From NCBI RefSeq assembly GCF_030818415.1, contig NZ_JAUTAE010000001.1:1366501-1430500 (forward strand): a DNA stretch of 64,000 nt, read 5' to 3'. Under the pieces are notes generated by a model, which saw nothing but the letters and a program-made list of their open reading frames with translations, searched no databases and was not told the DNA's origin. Below are positions 35,168 through 43,250 of this stretch, piece by piece. Within the stretch, counting starts at the first letter, position 1, and every line of letters starts with the position of its first letter. Origin of the DNA: Sphingomonas sp. SORGH_AS_0950 (GTDB lineage Bacteria; Pseudomonadota; Alphaproteobacteria; Sphingomonadales; Sphingomonadaceae). The translations under genes were made by a program, and so were the position numbers.

Positions 35168-35198
35168 AAAAAGGCCCCGGCTTTCGCCGAGGCCCTTT
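35168..35198 (-). terminator. Terminator of hydrolase gene (minus)
   Basis: On the minus strand AAAGGGCCTCGGC / GCCGGGGCCTTT stem with a GAAA loop and TTTTT tail, 20 bases after the hydrolase stop; one internal mismatch. Confidence 0.8.
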
Positions 35199-35218
35199 CG
35201 TTCAACGACCCGACACAA

Positions 35219-35875
35219 TCACCGGATCGGCGAGTTCGGGTCCAGCCGCATGTCTAGATACCGGTCCACCGATCCCATCAGCTCGGGCATTTCATGCTCG
35301 AAGAAATGGTTCGCCTTGGGAATGGTGTCGTGATGGATGGTGATGTGCTTCTGGGTGCGCAGCTTGTCGACCAGCTTCTGGGTCGCCGCCGGGGTCGCGA
35401 CCTCGTCGGCCTCGCCCTGGATGATGATGCCCGAGGAGGGGCACGGTGCCAGGAAGGTGAAGTCGTACATGTTGGCGGGGGGCGCCACCGAGATGAAGCC
35501 GCGAATCTCCGGGCGGCGCATCAGCAGCTGCATCCCGATCCACGCGCCGAAGCTGACGCCCGCGATCCACGTGGTCGAGGCTTCGGGGTGGAAGCTCTGC
35601 ACCCAGTCGAGCGCCGAGGCGGCGTCGGACAGCTCGCCGATGCCGTTGTCGAACGTGCCCTGGCTCTTGCCCACGCCGCGGAAGTTGAAGCGCAGCGTGG
35701 CGAAGCCGCGCCGCTGGAAGGTCTTGTAGAGTTCCTGCACGATCCGGTTGTTCATCGTGCCGCCCGCATTGGGATGCGGGTGCAGGATCATGGCGACGGG
35801 CGCGCGCGGACGCGGAGCGGGAGCGAAACGGCCTTCGAGGCGGCCTTCGGGGCCGGGGAAAATGACTTCGGGCAT
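35219..35875 (-). CDS. Alpha/beta hydrolase of the short cytoplasmic type
   Basis: 218 residues. LHPHPNAGGTMNNR near the N-terminus, nucleophile elbow GVSFGAW (Ser about 113), Asp in GEADEVATP and His in PKANHFFEHEM. This compact group (YfhR/YpfH-like and similar) has no assigned substrate. Start ATG 35875 (MPEVIFPGPEG); an earlier in-frame ATG at 35965 runs into the divergent promoter. Divergent from the cysteine-desulfurase cluster. Confidence 0.87.
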   Translation of the reverse strand: MPEVIFPGPEGRLEGRFAPAPRPRAPVAMILHPHPNAGGTMNNRIVQELYKTFQRRGFATLRFNFRGVGKSQGTFDNGIGELSDAASALDWVQSFHPEASTTWIAGVSFGAWIGMQLLMRRPEIRGFISVAPPANMYDFTFLAPCPSSGIIIQGEADEVATPAATQKLVDKLRTQKHITIHHDTIPKANHFFEHEMPELMGSVDRYLDMRLDPNSPIR

Positions 35876-35984
35876 CAAAACTCGCCGATCTGGATCGCGC
35901 TGGTGGAGCGCCGGGAACGTTGCGCTATATAGGTGACAAGGCCCTTTTCGCAATTGTTCGATCATTCCAGCTAGGGAACGAACC

Positions 35985-37031
35985 CTGTCCCGTCTTTACC
36001 TCGATCATGCCGCCACCACCCCGATGACCGATGCCGCGCGTGCGGCGCTGGCACAGGGATGCGCGGCCTGGGCCAACCCCTCCTCCCCCCATGCGGAGGG
36101 GCGCGCGGCCAAAAGGCTGCTGGAGGATGCCCGCTCGGCCATCGCGCGGGCGTTGGGCTGGGAGCATGAGATCCTGTTCACCAGCGGAGCCAGCGAGTCG
36201 CTGTCGATCGCGCTGACCCGGTCGATGGCGGAGCGGCGCTTCGTCGGCGCGATTGACCATGACGCGGTGCTGCGCGCCGCCCCGGATGCCGTGGTCATGC
36301 CGGTCGGGCCGGACGGCGTGCTGCGCCTGCCTGACCTCAGCGGTCCGCGCGCGGTCGTGACGGTGCAATGGGCCAATAGCGAGACCGGCGTGCGCCAGCC
36401 GATCGCCGAACTGGCCGAGGCGATCCACGCCGCCGGGCACATCCTGCTGGTCGACGCCGCGCAGATGCCGGCGGGCGCGGACCGCGCGGTGATCGACCAT
36501 GCCGACCTCGTCGCGCTGTCGGCGCACAAGCGCGGCGGGCCGCCCGGCATCGGCGCGCTGCTGGTCCGCAACCTGGCGGTGCTGGCCCCGACCGGTGGGC
36601 AGGAGCGCGGCTATCGCCCCGGCACCGAGAATATGCCCGGCGTGCTGGGCTATGCGGCGGCGCTCGCGGAGCCGGAGCCCGACCACAATGCGCTTCGCGC
36701 CTATTGCGACGATGCGATCCGGCGCTCGGGCGGGACCGTGGTCGCGGATGCCAGCCGTCGCCACCCGGCCATCGCCAGCTATCACATGCCGGGCAAGCCG
36801 TCGGCGGCGCAGCTGATCCAGTTCGACCTCGCGCATATCTCGGTCTCGGCGGGCAGCGCCTGCGCCAGCGGCAGCCTGAAGCCCAGCCATGTCCTGTCCG
36901 CGCTCGGCTGGAGCGAGGAGGCGGGGCGCGAGGTGGTGCGGGTCAGCTTCGGCCGCTCCACGACGCGCGAGCATGTCGACCGCTTCGTCACCGCCTGGCG
37001 CGCCATCGCGCGGGGGACGCGCGTCGCATGA
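35985..37031 (+). CDS. Cysteine-desulfurase-like aminotransferase 1 (probable CTG start)
   Basis: 348 residues. PLP Lys182 in SAHKRGGPPG; catalytic Cys293 in SAGSACASGS; GSACASGS loop long enough for a NifS/IscS-type enzyme. The family N-terminus (RLYLDHAATTPMT) is only retained if translation starts upstream of the first ATG (36024); the CTG at 35985 preceded by AGGGAA is the best candidate, which makes the start unusual. Ends in an ATGA overlap with a second desulfurase. Confidence 0.85.
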   Translation: MSRLYLDHAATTPMTDAARAALAQGCAAWANPSSPHAEGRAAKRLLEDARSAIARALGWEHEILFTSGASESLSIALTRSMAERRFVGAIDHDAVLRAAPDAVVMPVGPDGVLRLPDLSGPRAVVTVQWANSETGVRQPIAELAEAIHAAGHILLVDAAQMPAGADRAVIDHADLVALSAHKRGGPPGIGALLVRNLAVLAPTGGQERGYRPGTENMPGVLGYAAALAEPEPDHNALRAYCDDAIRRSGGTVVADASRRHPAIASYHMPGKPSAAQLIQFDLAHISVSAGSACASGSLKPSHVLSALGWSEEAGREVVRVSFGRSTTREHVDRFVTAWRAIARGTRVA

Positions 37032-38089
37032 TCTATCTCGACTATCAGGCGACGACCCCGCTCGCGCCCGAGGCGCTGAAGGCGATGCTCCCCTGGCTGG
37101 AGCAGGGCCATGCCAATCCCCATTCCCCCCACCGCGCCGGGCGACAGGCGCGCGCCGCCGTCGAGGTCGCGCGCGACCAGGTGGCGGCGCTGCTGCCACC
37201 GGGCGGGCGGGTGGTGTTCACCAGCGGCGCGACCGAGGCGCTGAACTGGGCGATCAAGGGCGCGAGCGGCGGCATCGTCACGACCGCGATCGAACATGCC
37301 GCCGTGCTCGACACCGCGCATGCGACGGGGCGTGACCTGACCATCCTGCCGGTCGATGACAAGGGGCTGGTCGCGCCCGCGTCCGTCGCACCGGGCGTCG
37401 GACTGGTCGCGGCGATGCTGGTCAACAACGAGATCGGCACCGTCCAGCCCATCGCCGCGCTGGCTGAGGAGGCGCGTCGCGTCGGCGCCTGGATGCTGTG
37501 CGATGCGGTGCAGGGCTATGGCCGGATCGCCATTCCCGACGGCGTCGATCTGATCGCGCTGTCGGCGCACAAGATTCATGGGCCCAAGGGCATCGGCGCG
37601 CTGTGGATCAGGGACGGCATCACCCTGCCCGCGCTGCTCCATGGCGGCGATCAGGAGGGCGGCCGCTCGGGCACGCTCAGCCCCGCTTTGTGCGCCGGGT
37701 TCGGCGTGGCGGCGAAGCTGATGGCGGCGCGTGCCGAGGAGGACATGGCGCATGTCGAGCGGCTATGGGCGCTGGCGATCGCGCAGCTGGGGCCGGACTG
37801 GACGATCAACGGGTCGACCGACCGGCGCTATCGCGGCAATCTGAACGTCCGGCGCGAGGGGCTGGATGTCGCGCGATTGATGTCCGATTGCCGCGACATC
37901 GCCTTTTCGGCGGGAAGCGCCTGCGCCAGCGGATCGGGGCGGACCAGCCATGTGCTCCGCGCGCTGGGCCTGGGCGATGCGCAGGCACGATCCTCGATCC
38001 GGCTGGGTTTCGGACGCTATACCACCGAGGCGGACCTGACGGCCGCCATCGCCCGGCTCGACGCCGCCGCCAGGGCGCAGCGGCCATGA
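37028..38089 (+). CDS. Cysteine desulfurase-like aminotransferase 2 (NifS/IscS family)
   Basis: 353 residues. N-terminus MIYLDYQATTPLAPEAL, His in AIEHAAVLDT, PLP Lys182 in SAHKIHGPKG, catalytic Cys299 in SAGSACASGSGRTSHVL. Provides persulfide sulfur for Fe-S clusters or tRNA thiolation. Overlaps desulfurase 1 and the ferredoxin by ATGA at both ends, so the three proteins are probably made together. Confidence 0.92.
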   Translation: MIYLDYQATTPLAPEALKAMLPWLEQGHANPHSPHRAGRQARAAVEVARDQVAALLPPGGRVVFTSGATEALNWAIKGASGGIVTTAIEHAAVLDTAHATGRDLTILPVDDKGLVAPASVAPGVGLVAAMLVNNEIGTVQPIAALAEEARRVGAWMLCDAVQGYGRIAIPDGVDLIALSAHKIHGPKGIGALWIRDGITLPALLHGGDQEGGRSGTLSPALCAGFGVAAKLMAARAEEDMAHVERLWALAIAQLGPDWTINGSTDRRYRGNLNVRREGLDVARLMSDCRDIAFSAGSACASGSGRTSHVLRALGLGDAQARSSIRLGFGRYTTEADLTAAIARLDAAARAQRP

Positions 38090-38391
38090 TCGGCCTGACC
38101 TTTATCGATCGCCGGGGGGATGCGGTTTCGATCCAGGCCATGCCCGGCGAGACGCTGCTGCGCGCCGGGCAGCGGGCGGGCCAGCCGATGGAGGGCACCT
38201 GCGGCGGACAGATGGCGTGCGCGACCTGCCATGTCCTGATCGATGCGGCCTATCTCGACCGGATCGCGCCCCCCTTGGCGGAGGAAGAGGATATGCTCGA
38301 CCTGGTGCCCGATGCGACCCGGTCCAGCCGCCTGGCCTGTCAGGTCTTTCTGACCCCCGAACTCGACGGACTGACCGCGCGGCTTCCCTGA
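38086..38391 (+). CDS. [2Fe-2S] ferredoxin, adrenodoxin/Isc type
   Basis: 101 residues. Cluster ligands C39, C45, C48 (CGGQMACATC) and C85 (RLACQVF), the C-x5-C-x2-C...C spacing of adrenodoxin-type ferredoxins that serve Fe-S assembly. ATGA overlap with desulfurase 2. Confidence 0.93.
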   Translation: MIGLTFIDRRGDAVSIQAMPGETLLRAGQRAGQPMEGTCGGQMACATCHVLIDAAYLDRIAPPLAEEEDMLDLVPDATRSSRLACQVFLTPELDGLTARLP

Positions 38392-38488
38392 ACCTGCGAT
38401 AACCAACTGGTTCAGCACGCAATCATCGCCGATTCGGCAATATCCTCCCATGCTCGCCGAAGGGCGGGCCTACCGGGAGTAAAGCGTT

Positions 38489-38812
38489 ATGAAACTTCTT
38501 GCTGTCTTGGGCGCCGGCCTGATCGCCGTTTCGGGTATCGCCGCCGCCGCGCCTGCCGCCGCCGCACCGCATGGGCCCCACGACCGCTGGGGTCCGGGAC
38601 CGGGGCGTGGACCGGGCTGGGACCGTGGGCCGGGCTGGCATGATCGCGGCCCCGGCTGGAACCGTGGTCCGGGCTGGGACCGTGGACCCGGCTGGCATCG
38701 CGGCAACAGCTGGGATCGGGGTCCGGGCTGGCGCGGTTACGGACGCCCGCGCGTCGTGTGCCGCTGGGTCCGCACCTGGGATGGGCCGCAGCGTCAGTGC
38801 TTCCGTCGCTGA
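38489..38812 (+). CDS. Small exported Gly/Trp/Arg-rich repeat protein
   Basis: 107 residues. Signal peptide MKLLAVLGAGLIAVSGIAAAA with Ala-rich cleavage region, then about seven imperfect repeats of GPGW(D/N/H)RG (residues about 35-85), ending with two Cys (VVCRWVRTW, RQCFRR) that could form a disulfide. No homologue recognised beyond similar low-complexity exported proteins. RBS region GGGAG. Confidence 0.75.
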   Translation: MKLLAVLGAGLIAVSGIAAAAPAAAAPHGPHDRWGPGPGRGPGWDRGPGWHDRGPGWNRGPGWDRGPGWHRGNSWDRGPGWRGYGRPRVVCRWVRTWDGPQRQCFRR

Positions 38813-38883
38813 CCCTCTGACATGACGAACGGGGCCGGTGGGATAAGGGCTTGATCCCCCGGCTTCGTTTCGCCATATGCGCG

Positions 38884-38978
38884 GCGGGAGTCGGGCGGAC
38901 GTAGTCATCGCCAACCCGGTCAGGTCCTGACGGAAGCAGCCGCAACGATTTCGCTGCGGGTCGTCCCGGCTCCCACCT
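38884..38978 (+). ncRNA. ffs: SRP RNA (4.5S-type)
   Basis: Ends pair as GGGAGTCGGG (38886-38895) with CCCGGCTCCC (38965-38974). The apical Ffh-binding segment GGTCAGGTCC...GGAAGCAGCC is at 38919-38941. About 95 bases, bacterial small form, directly upstream of dnaX as in many bacteria. Partner of ffh (6884-8407). Ends approximate. Confidence 0.93.
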
Positions 38979-39011
38979 TTCCAGCATTTCGGAACCGCGC
39001 GACGCAGCGTC

Positions 39012-39036
39012 GCCCCAGCGCAGGCTGGGGCGTTTT
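39012..39036 (+). terminator. Terminator of SRP RNA gene
   Basis: GCCCCAGC / GCTGGGGC stem with a 4-base loop followed by GTTTT, 34 bases after the RNA. Confidence 0.8.
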
Positions 39037-39057
39037 GCCGTGGACCACCCGCGCGAA

Positions 39058-39082
39058 AGATCCCAGCTTTCGCTGGGATGAC
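39058..39082. repeat. Short palindromic repeat ATCCCAGC/GCTGGGAT
   Basis: 8-base perfect stem around TTTC, followed by GACGG. Single copy here; resembles dispersed palindromes of alphaproteobacteria. Lies between the ffs terminator and dnaX. Confidence 0.5.
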
Positions 39083-39184
39083 GGAGAGCGTGTCGCATTC
39101 TACACGAATATACCTGACGCCGCGCGCCCGAGCGCCTATGTTGGTCGGCGATGCTTTCCCCTATCCCGACCACCCAGACCCGGC

Positions 39185-40864
39185 ATGGCTGATTCGTTCG
39201 ACCTGGGCGAACCGCCCCAGCCCGCCAAAGCGGAGGCGTATCGCGTCCTCGCGCGCAAATACCGGCCGCAGACCTTCGACGCGCTGATCGGGCAGGACGC
39301 GATGGTCCAGACGCTGGGCAATGCGATCAAGCGCGACCGGCTGGCCCATGCGTTCCTGATGACCGGCGTGCGCGGGGTGGGCAAGACGTCCACCGCGCGA
39401 CTGATCGCCAAGGCGCTGAACTGCGTCGGTCCCGACGGCACCGGCGGCCCGACGATCAGCCCTTGCGGCGTGTGCGAGCCATGCCGCGCCATCGCCGAGG
39501 GCCGCCATATCGACGTGATCGAGATGGACGCCGCCAGCCATACCGGCGTGGACGACGTGCGCGAGATCATCGAGGCGTCGCGCTATGCCGCCGTCTCGGC
39601 GCGCTTCAAGATCTACATCGTCGACGAAGTCCATATGCTCTCCAAGAACGCCTTCAACGCGCTGTTGAAGACGCTGGAAGAGCCGCCCGCGCATGTGAAG
39701 TTCCTGTTCGCCACGACCGAGGTGAACAAGGTCCCGATCACCGTCCTGTCGCGTTGCCAGCGATTCGACCTGCGGCGGATCACGGCGGACAAGCTGGCGG
39801 CGCATTTCGCCGACATCTGCGTGAAGGAAGGCGTCACCGCCGAGGAGGAGGCGCTGATGCTGGTCGCGCGCGCGGCGGAAGGCTCGGCGCGCGACGGCCT
39901 GTCGATCCTCGACCAGGCGATCGCTCATGCCGATCTGGAGGGCGGCGGCGTGACCGCGGCGGCGGTCCGCGAGATGCTGGGCCTGTCGGATCGCGGCGCG
40001 GTGCGCGACCTGCTGGGGCTGGTGCTGAACGGCGACGGCGCGGGGGCGCTCGCCTCGCTGCGCAGGCAATATGACTATGGCGTCGACCCGCAATCGGTGC
40101 TGCGTTCGCTGCTGGAGACGGTGCACGGCATCACCCTGACCAAGGTCGGCACGCCGCATGACGCCGCACAGCCGTTGGAGGAACGCGCCGCGCGCGAGGA
40201 ATGGGCGGGGTCGCTCAGCTTCCCGGCGCTGCACCGGCTGTGGCAGCTGTTCCTGAAGGGCCATGACGAGGTCGCCCGCGCCGCCCTGCCGATCGAGGCG
40301 GCGGAGATGGCGCTGCTGCGCGCGATCCATGCCTCGACGCTCCCCGATCCGGGCGAGCTGGCGCGGCAGATTCGCGATGGCGGCGTTTCCGCGCCCAGCG
40401 CTCCGGCGGCGGTGCCACAGGCCGCGCCCACACCCGCGCCCGCCGCCATGGCCCCGCCCCCTCCCCCCGCCGAACCCGAGCCGCCCAAGCTGCCCGACAG
40501 CTTTGTCGCGATGATCGACCGGCTGGACGATATGGGGCAGCTGGCGCTTGCCGCGCGGTTGCGCCACGGGGCGCGTCTGGTGCGTTATACGCCGCCGGAG
40601 ATGGTGTTCAGCGGATCGCGACCGATCGCGGCGGATACGCTGAGCGAGCTGATCGCGGCGCTGAAGACGGCGACGGGCCAGGTCTGGCGCGTCACCCTGG
40701 AGGATGTGCCCGGTGAGCCGACGCTGCACGAGCAGCAGGTCGCCGCCGAGGAAGCGATCAAGACCGCCGCGTGGGAGTCGGACATGGTCCGCGCCGCCCG
40801 CGAGGCTTTCCCCGAGGCCGAATTGATGGAATGGCCCGGCAAACGCAGTGTGAACGGAGCATGA
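39185..40864 (+). CDS. dnaX: DNA polymerase III subunits gamma and tau
   Basis: Clamp-loader subunit. 559 residues. AAA+ ATPase: GVRGVGKTSTARLIAKAL (Walker A), zinc-type Cys block CGVCEPCR, VDEVHMLSKNAFNALLKTLEEPP (Walker B), SRCQRFDLRR (sensor). A Pro/Ala-rich linker (about 405-435) leads to the tau part. The frame is open upstream, but ATG 39185 (MADSFDLGEPPQ) is the first reasonable start. Confidence 0.96.
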   Translation: MADSFDLGEPPQPAKAEAYRVLARKYRPQTFDALIGQDAMVQTLGNAIKRDRLAHAFLMTGVRGVGKTSTARLIAKALNCVGPDGTGGPTISPCGVCEPCRAIAEGRHIDVIEMDAASHTGVDDVREIIEASRYAAVSARFKIYIVDEVHMLSKNAFNALLKTLEEPPAHVKFLFATTEVNKVPITVLSRCQRFDLRRITADKLAAHFADICVKEGVTAEEEALMLVARAAEGSARDGLSILDQAIAHADLEGGGVTAAAVREMLGLSDRGAVRDLLGLVLNGDGAGALASLRRQYDYGVDPQSVLRSLLETVHGITLTKVGTPHDAAQPLEERAAREEWAGSLSFPALHRLWQLFLKGHDEVARAALPIEAAEMALLRAIHASTLPDPGELARQIRDGGVSAPSAPAAVPQAAPTPAPAAMAPPPPPAEPEPPKLPDSFVAMIDRLDDMGQLALAARLRHGARLVRYTPPEMVFSGSRPIAADTLSELIAALKTATGQVWRVTLEDVPGEPTLHEQQVAAEEAIKTAAWESDMVRAAREAFPEAELMEWPGKRSVNGA

Positions 40865-40865
40865 T

Positions 40866-41189
40866 GTGAAGAATCTCGACGAAATCCTGGCGATGGCCCA
40901 GAACGTCCAGAACGAACTGGAAAAGGCGCAGGCCAATCTCGACACGATCGAGGTCGAAGGCGTCTCGGGCGGCGGTCTGGTGAAGGTCAAGGCGTCGGCC
41001 AAGGGGCGGATCATCGGCATCACCATCGACGATTCGCTGATGCAGCCGTCGGAAAAGGGCATGCTGGAGGATTTGCTGGCCGCCGCGATCAACGACGCGC
41101 GGACCAAGGCGGATGCCGCTTCGGGCAGCGAAATGTCCAAGATGACCAGCGGCCTGTCGCTGCCGCCGGGCTTCAAGCTGCCCTTCTGA
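40866..41189 (+). CDS. ybaB: Nucleoid-associated protein YbaB/EbfC
   Basis: 107 residues, GTG start with GGAG upstream, one base after the dnaX stop. Conserved VSGGGLVKVKASAKGRIIGITID and the LEDLLAAAINDA helix. DNA-binding dimer; dnaX-ybaB linkage is the common bacterial order (recR, usually third, is absent here). Confidence 0.94.
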   Translation: MKNLDEILAMAQNVQNELEKAQANLDTIEVEGVSGGGLVKVKASAKGRIIGITIDDSLMQPSEKGMLEDLLAAAINDARTKADAASGSEMSKMTSGLSLPPGFKLPF

Positions 41190-41264
41190 TCCGCTTCCAG
41201 TCGCTTCGGGAACGGTATGGCGGTCATGGCGTTGCCCCCTCCATAATCAAGAGGAGGGAATGTC

Positions 41265-41519
41265 ATGGCCGATGAACGTGTTACCGAAACCTACGGCACC
41301 CAGCAGCCGCATACCACGGTGATCGAACGGCGCAGCGGCGGCGGTGGCGGCATGGCGATCGCCATCGTGCTGCTGATCGCGGTGCTGGTCGGCGGCTTCT
41401 ATCTGTTCAGCCGGGGCGGGGCGGAAAACCGCCGGGACGCGGCCGTCACCTCGGCCGCCAAGAGCGTCGGCGATACCGCCAAGAAGGCGGGCGACGCGAT
41501 TTCGGGCGACGCCAAGTAA
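41265..41519 (+). CDS. Small single-pass membrane protein
   Basis: 84 residues. Polar N-terminus with Gly run, one membrane helix (MAIAIVLLIAVLVGGFYLF), and an Ala/Lys-rich helical tail with repeated KK/DA pattern (AAKSVGDTAKKAGDAISGD). AGGAGGG ribosome site. Similar tails occur in colicin- or lipoprotein-like stress proteins; function unknown. Confidence 0.8.
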   Translation: MADERVTETYGTQQPHTTVIERRSGGGGGMAIAIVLLIAVLVGGFYLFSRGGAENRRDAAVTSAAKSVGDTAKKAGDAISGDAK

Positions 41520-41541
41520 AGCGATCCGCGACCGGCCGGGC

Positions 41542-41943
41542 CTATCGACGCCCTGTCGGTTGCGACGATGGCGGGTCGATCTCCGCATCTGGGTCGATCA
41601 ATCGGGTCAGCACCTTGCGACCGAGGGTCAGCGGATCGCGGCCACCACCATAGCCCGCCTGCCCCGCCTCAGCGGATGTGCAGCGCCTTTGCCCGGCATG
41701 GATGCCGCAGGGGCCCGTACCACCCAGAATATTCGCACCGTTCAGCCCCGCGCCCGCTTCGCCCGCCATGCCGGACGGTCCGCGCGCGGATGGCGGTATC
41801 CGATAGCGTTCGGCCGCATCGCGGCGACCGCATATCACAATTTCGTTCTCGGTCCGGGGACATTCGGATCGCGGGGTGATGCGGGGCAACGGAAGAGCCG
41901 AGGACGCGGCCTGGAGCAGCATCAGTCCGATTGCGGCAGGCAT
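41542..41943 (-). CDS. Predicted exported protein, sphingomonad-type CGRR family
   Basis: 133 residues. Short signal-like start (MPAAIGLMLLQAASSALPLP), then the segment ECPRTENEIVICGRRDAAERYRIP, which recurs in small exported proteins of sphingomonads (recognition from memory). Rest is Gly/Ala-rich. The frame extends upstream to 42201 but there it covers a palindromic repeat, so the start at 41943 is preferred. Confidence 0.7.
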   Translation of the reverse strand: MPAAIGLMLLQAASSALPLPRITPRSECPRTENEIVICGRRDAAERYRIPPSARGPSGMAGEAGAGLNGANILGGTGPCGIHAGQRRCTSAEAGQAGYGGGRDPLTLGRKVLTRLIDPDAEIDPPSSQPTGRR

Positions 41944-42039
41944 CGCATGGGCTTCCCGTAGAATCCTCGCGATCGTCGTGGAGGATCGTGGCTTTTGCGA
42001 GGCGGATGTTGCCGGAGCTTGGTCGCATGGGGCCACCGC

Positions 42040-42194
42040 CCTCCCCCATCCCCTCCCGCCTGCGGGAGGGGCGTGCCGGTCGATAGCGGCGGGATCATAA
42101 GGTCCCGGCTGGCGCGTGTCGGCCACCACGAACACGCCCCTCCCGCAAGCGGGAGGGGATGGGGGAGGGCAAGGTGTCTCACCGAGCCCCCACT
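42040..42194. repeat. Palindromic repeat pair, family C
   Basis: Left unit 42040-42072 (CCCTCCCCCATCCCCTCCCG...) and right unit 42133-42170 are inverted copies, each with its own CCCCTCCCGC/GCGGGAGGGG hairpin. The right unit continues with GTCTCACCGAGCCCCC as at 19153-19168. Between the exported protein and mtgA. Confidence 0.8.
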
Positions 42195-42197
42195 CCG

Positions 42198-42872
42198 TCA
42201 CCGAATACAGGCATCCAGCCCCTGCCGCCGCACCACGCCCACATAGCGCGCGATGACGTTGCCGTGCCTGCGCACGAACCCGGTCGGCGCCACCGCCGCG
42301 CGCTTCTTGGGCAGCGGGAGCACCGCCGCGATCCGGGCCGCCTCGGTCGGCGACAGATGCGAGGCGTCATGGCCGAAATAGCGCATCGCCCCGGCATTGG
42401 CCCCGTACGTCCCGATCCCGGTCTCGGCGATGTTGAGATAGACCTCCATGATCCGCCGCTTGCCCCACAGCGTTTCGATCAGGAAGGTGAACCAGGCCTC
42501 GAATGCCTTGCGGACATAGCCGCCATTCTGGAACAGGAAGGCGTTCTTGGCGGTCTGCTGGCTGATCGTCGAGCCGCCGCGGATCCGCCCGCCCTTGGCG
42601 TTGCGATAGGCGGCGCTGGCCATCGCCTTGAAATCGAAACCGTTATGCGAGCAGAAACGGGCATCCTCGCCCGCGATCGCGGCGCGCGCCATGTCGGGGT
42701 CCATCTCCGACAAGGGCATCCAGTCCTTGGTCACGCCATGCCCGCCGATCACATCACCCAGCATGGTGAAGGTGATGGGCGGCGGCACGAAGCGATAGAT
42801 GCCGACCCAGACGACACTGACGATCACAAAGGCGAGCGCGGCCTTCAGGGCCCAGCGAGCGATGCGGAACAT
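42198..42872 (-). CDS. mtgA: Monofunctional biosynthetic peptidoglycan transglycosylase
   Basis: Family GT51 glycan polymerase. 224 residues. N-terminal membrane anchor, catalytic AGEDARFCSHNGFDFKAM (Glu), RGGSTISQQTAKNAF, GKRRIMEVYLNIAETGIGTYG and EAARIAAVLPLPKK. No transpeptidase domain. Confidence 0.96.
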   Translation of the reverse strand: MFRIARWALKAALAFVIVSVVWVGIYRFVPPPITFTMLGDVIGGHGVTKDWMPLSEMDPDMARAAIAGEDARFCSHNGFDFKAMASAAYRNAKGGRIRGGSTISQQTAKNAFLFQNGGYVRKAFEAWFTFLIETLWGKRRIMEVYLNIAETGIGTYGANAGAMRYFGHDASHLSPTEAARIAAVLPLPKKRAAVAPTGFVRRHGNVIARYVGVVRRQGLDACIR

Positions 42873-42925
42873 GAGGGGGCTTTAGCGGGGTTTGGGCGAT
42901 AGGTCACTTGCAACCGCGCCCTGCT

Positions 42926-43077
42926 CCCCGGCGAAGGCCGGGGCCAAGTCACTTCACGATCGAAGGTGCGCAAGGCAGTGCGTGGGAGGCAGAAGCGACC
43001 CGCTCGGAAATGCCTCCCACGCTCATTCTGCCACCGCCACAAGCGCAATAGCAACCGGGCCCCGGCCTTCGCCGGGG
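42926..43077. repeat. Composite palindromic element, family B, copy 2
   Basis: Arms 42926-42949 (CCCCGGCGAAGGCCGGGGCC...) and 43051-43077, enclosing GTGGGAGGCA / TGCCTCCCAC. Same layout and about the same length (152 bases) as 13554-13704. Confidence 0.8.
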
Positions 43078-43085
43078 AACAGGTG

Positions 43086-43250
43086 TCACACCGTCCAGAT
43101 CAGGACATTGCCGACCAGCACCACCGCCATCACCAGCATCAGCACGCCCTTGCGCCGATCCCCGCGCCGGATCGTCGCCACCCCGCCGGCCACACAGGCG
43201 AAGGCCGCCAGCATCGCGATCCCCGGCGCGGCCTGGGCGATCCCCTCCAT
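43086..43250 (-). CDS. Small two-pass membrane protein
   Basis: 54 residues: two hydrophobic stretches (GIAMLAAFACVAGGVATI and GVLMLVMAVVLVGNVLIW) around a basic loop RRGDRRKG, a helical-hairpin layout. Its ATG shares a base with the stop of the dehydratase gene (TGATG). Function unknown. Confidence 0.6.
   Translation of the reverse strand: MEGIAQAAPGIAMLAAFACVAGGVATIRRGDRRKGVLMLVMAVVLVGNVLIWTV

Noticed and set aside
38600..38740. Tandem repeats that could suggest a CRISPR or minisatellite
   Set aside because: They are in-frame codons of GPGWDRG units in an exported protein, with no unique spacers.
39161..41266. 701-codon open frame on the minus strand, antisense to dnaX and ybaB
   Set aside because: No domain and shadow-like composition; dnaX and ybaB fully account for the region.
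41944..42201. N-terminal extension of the CGRR-type exported protein
   Set aside because: Translates a palindromic repeat (42040-42194); the signal-like start at 41943 is better.
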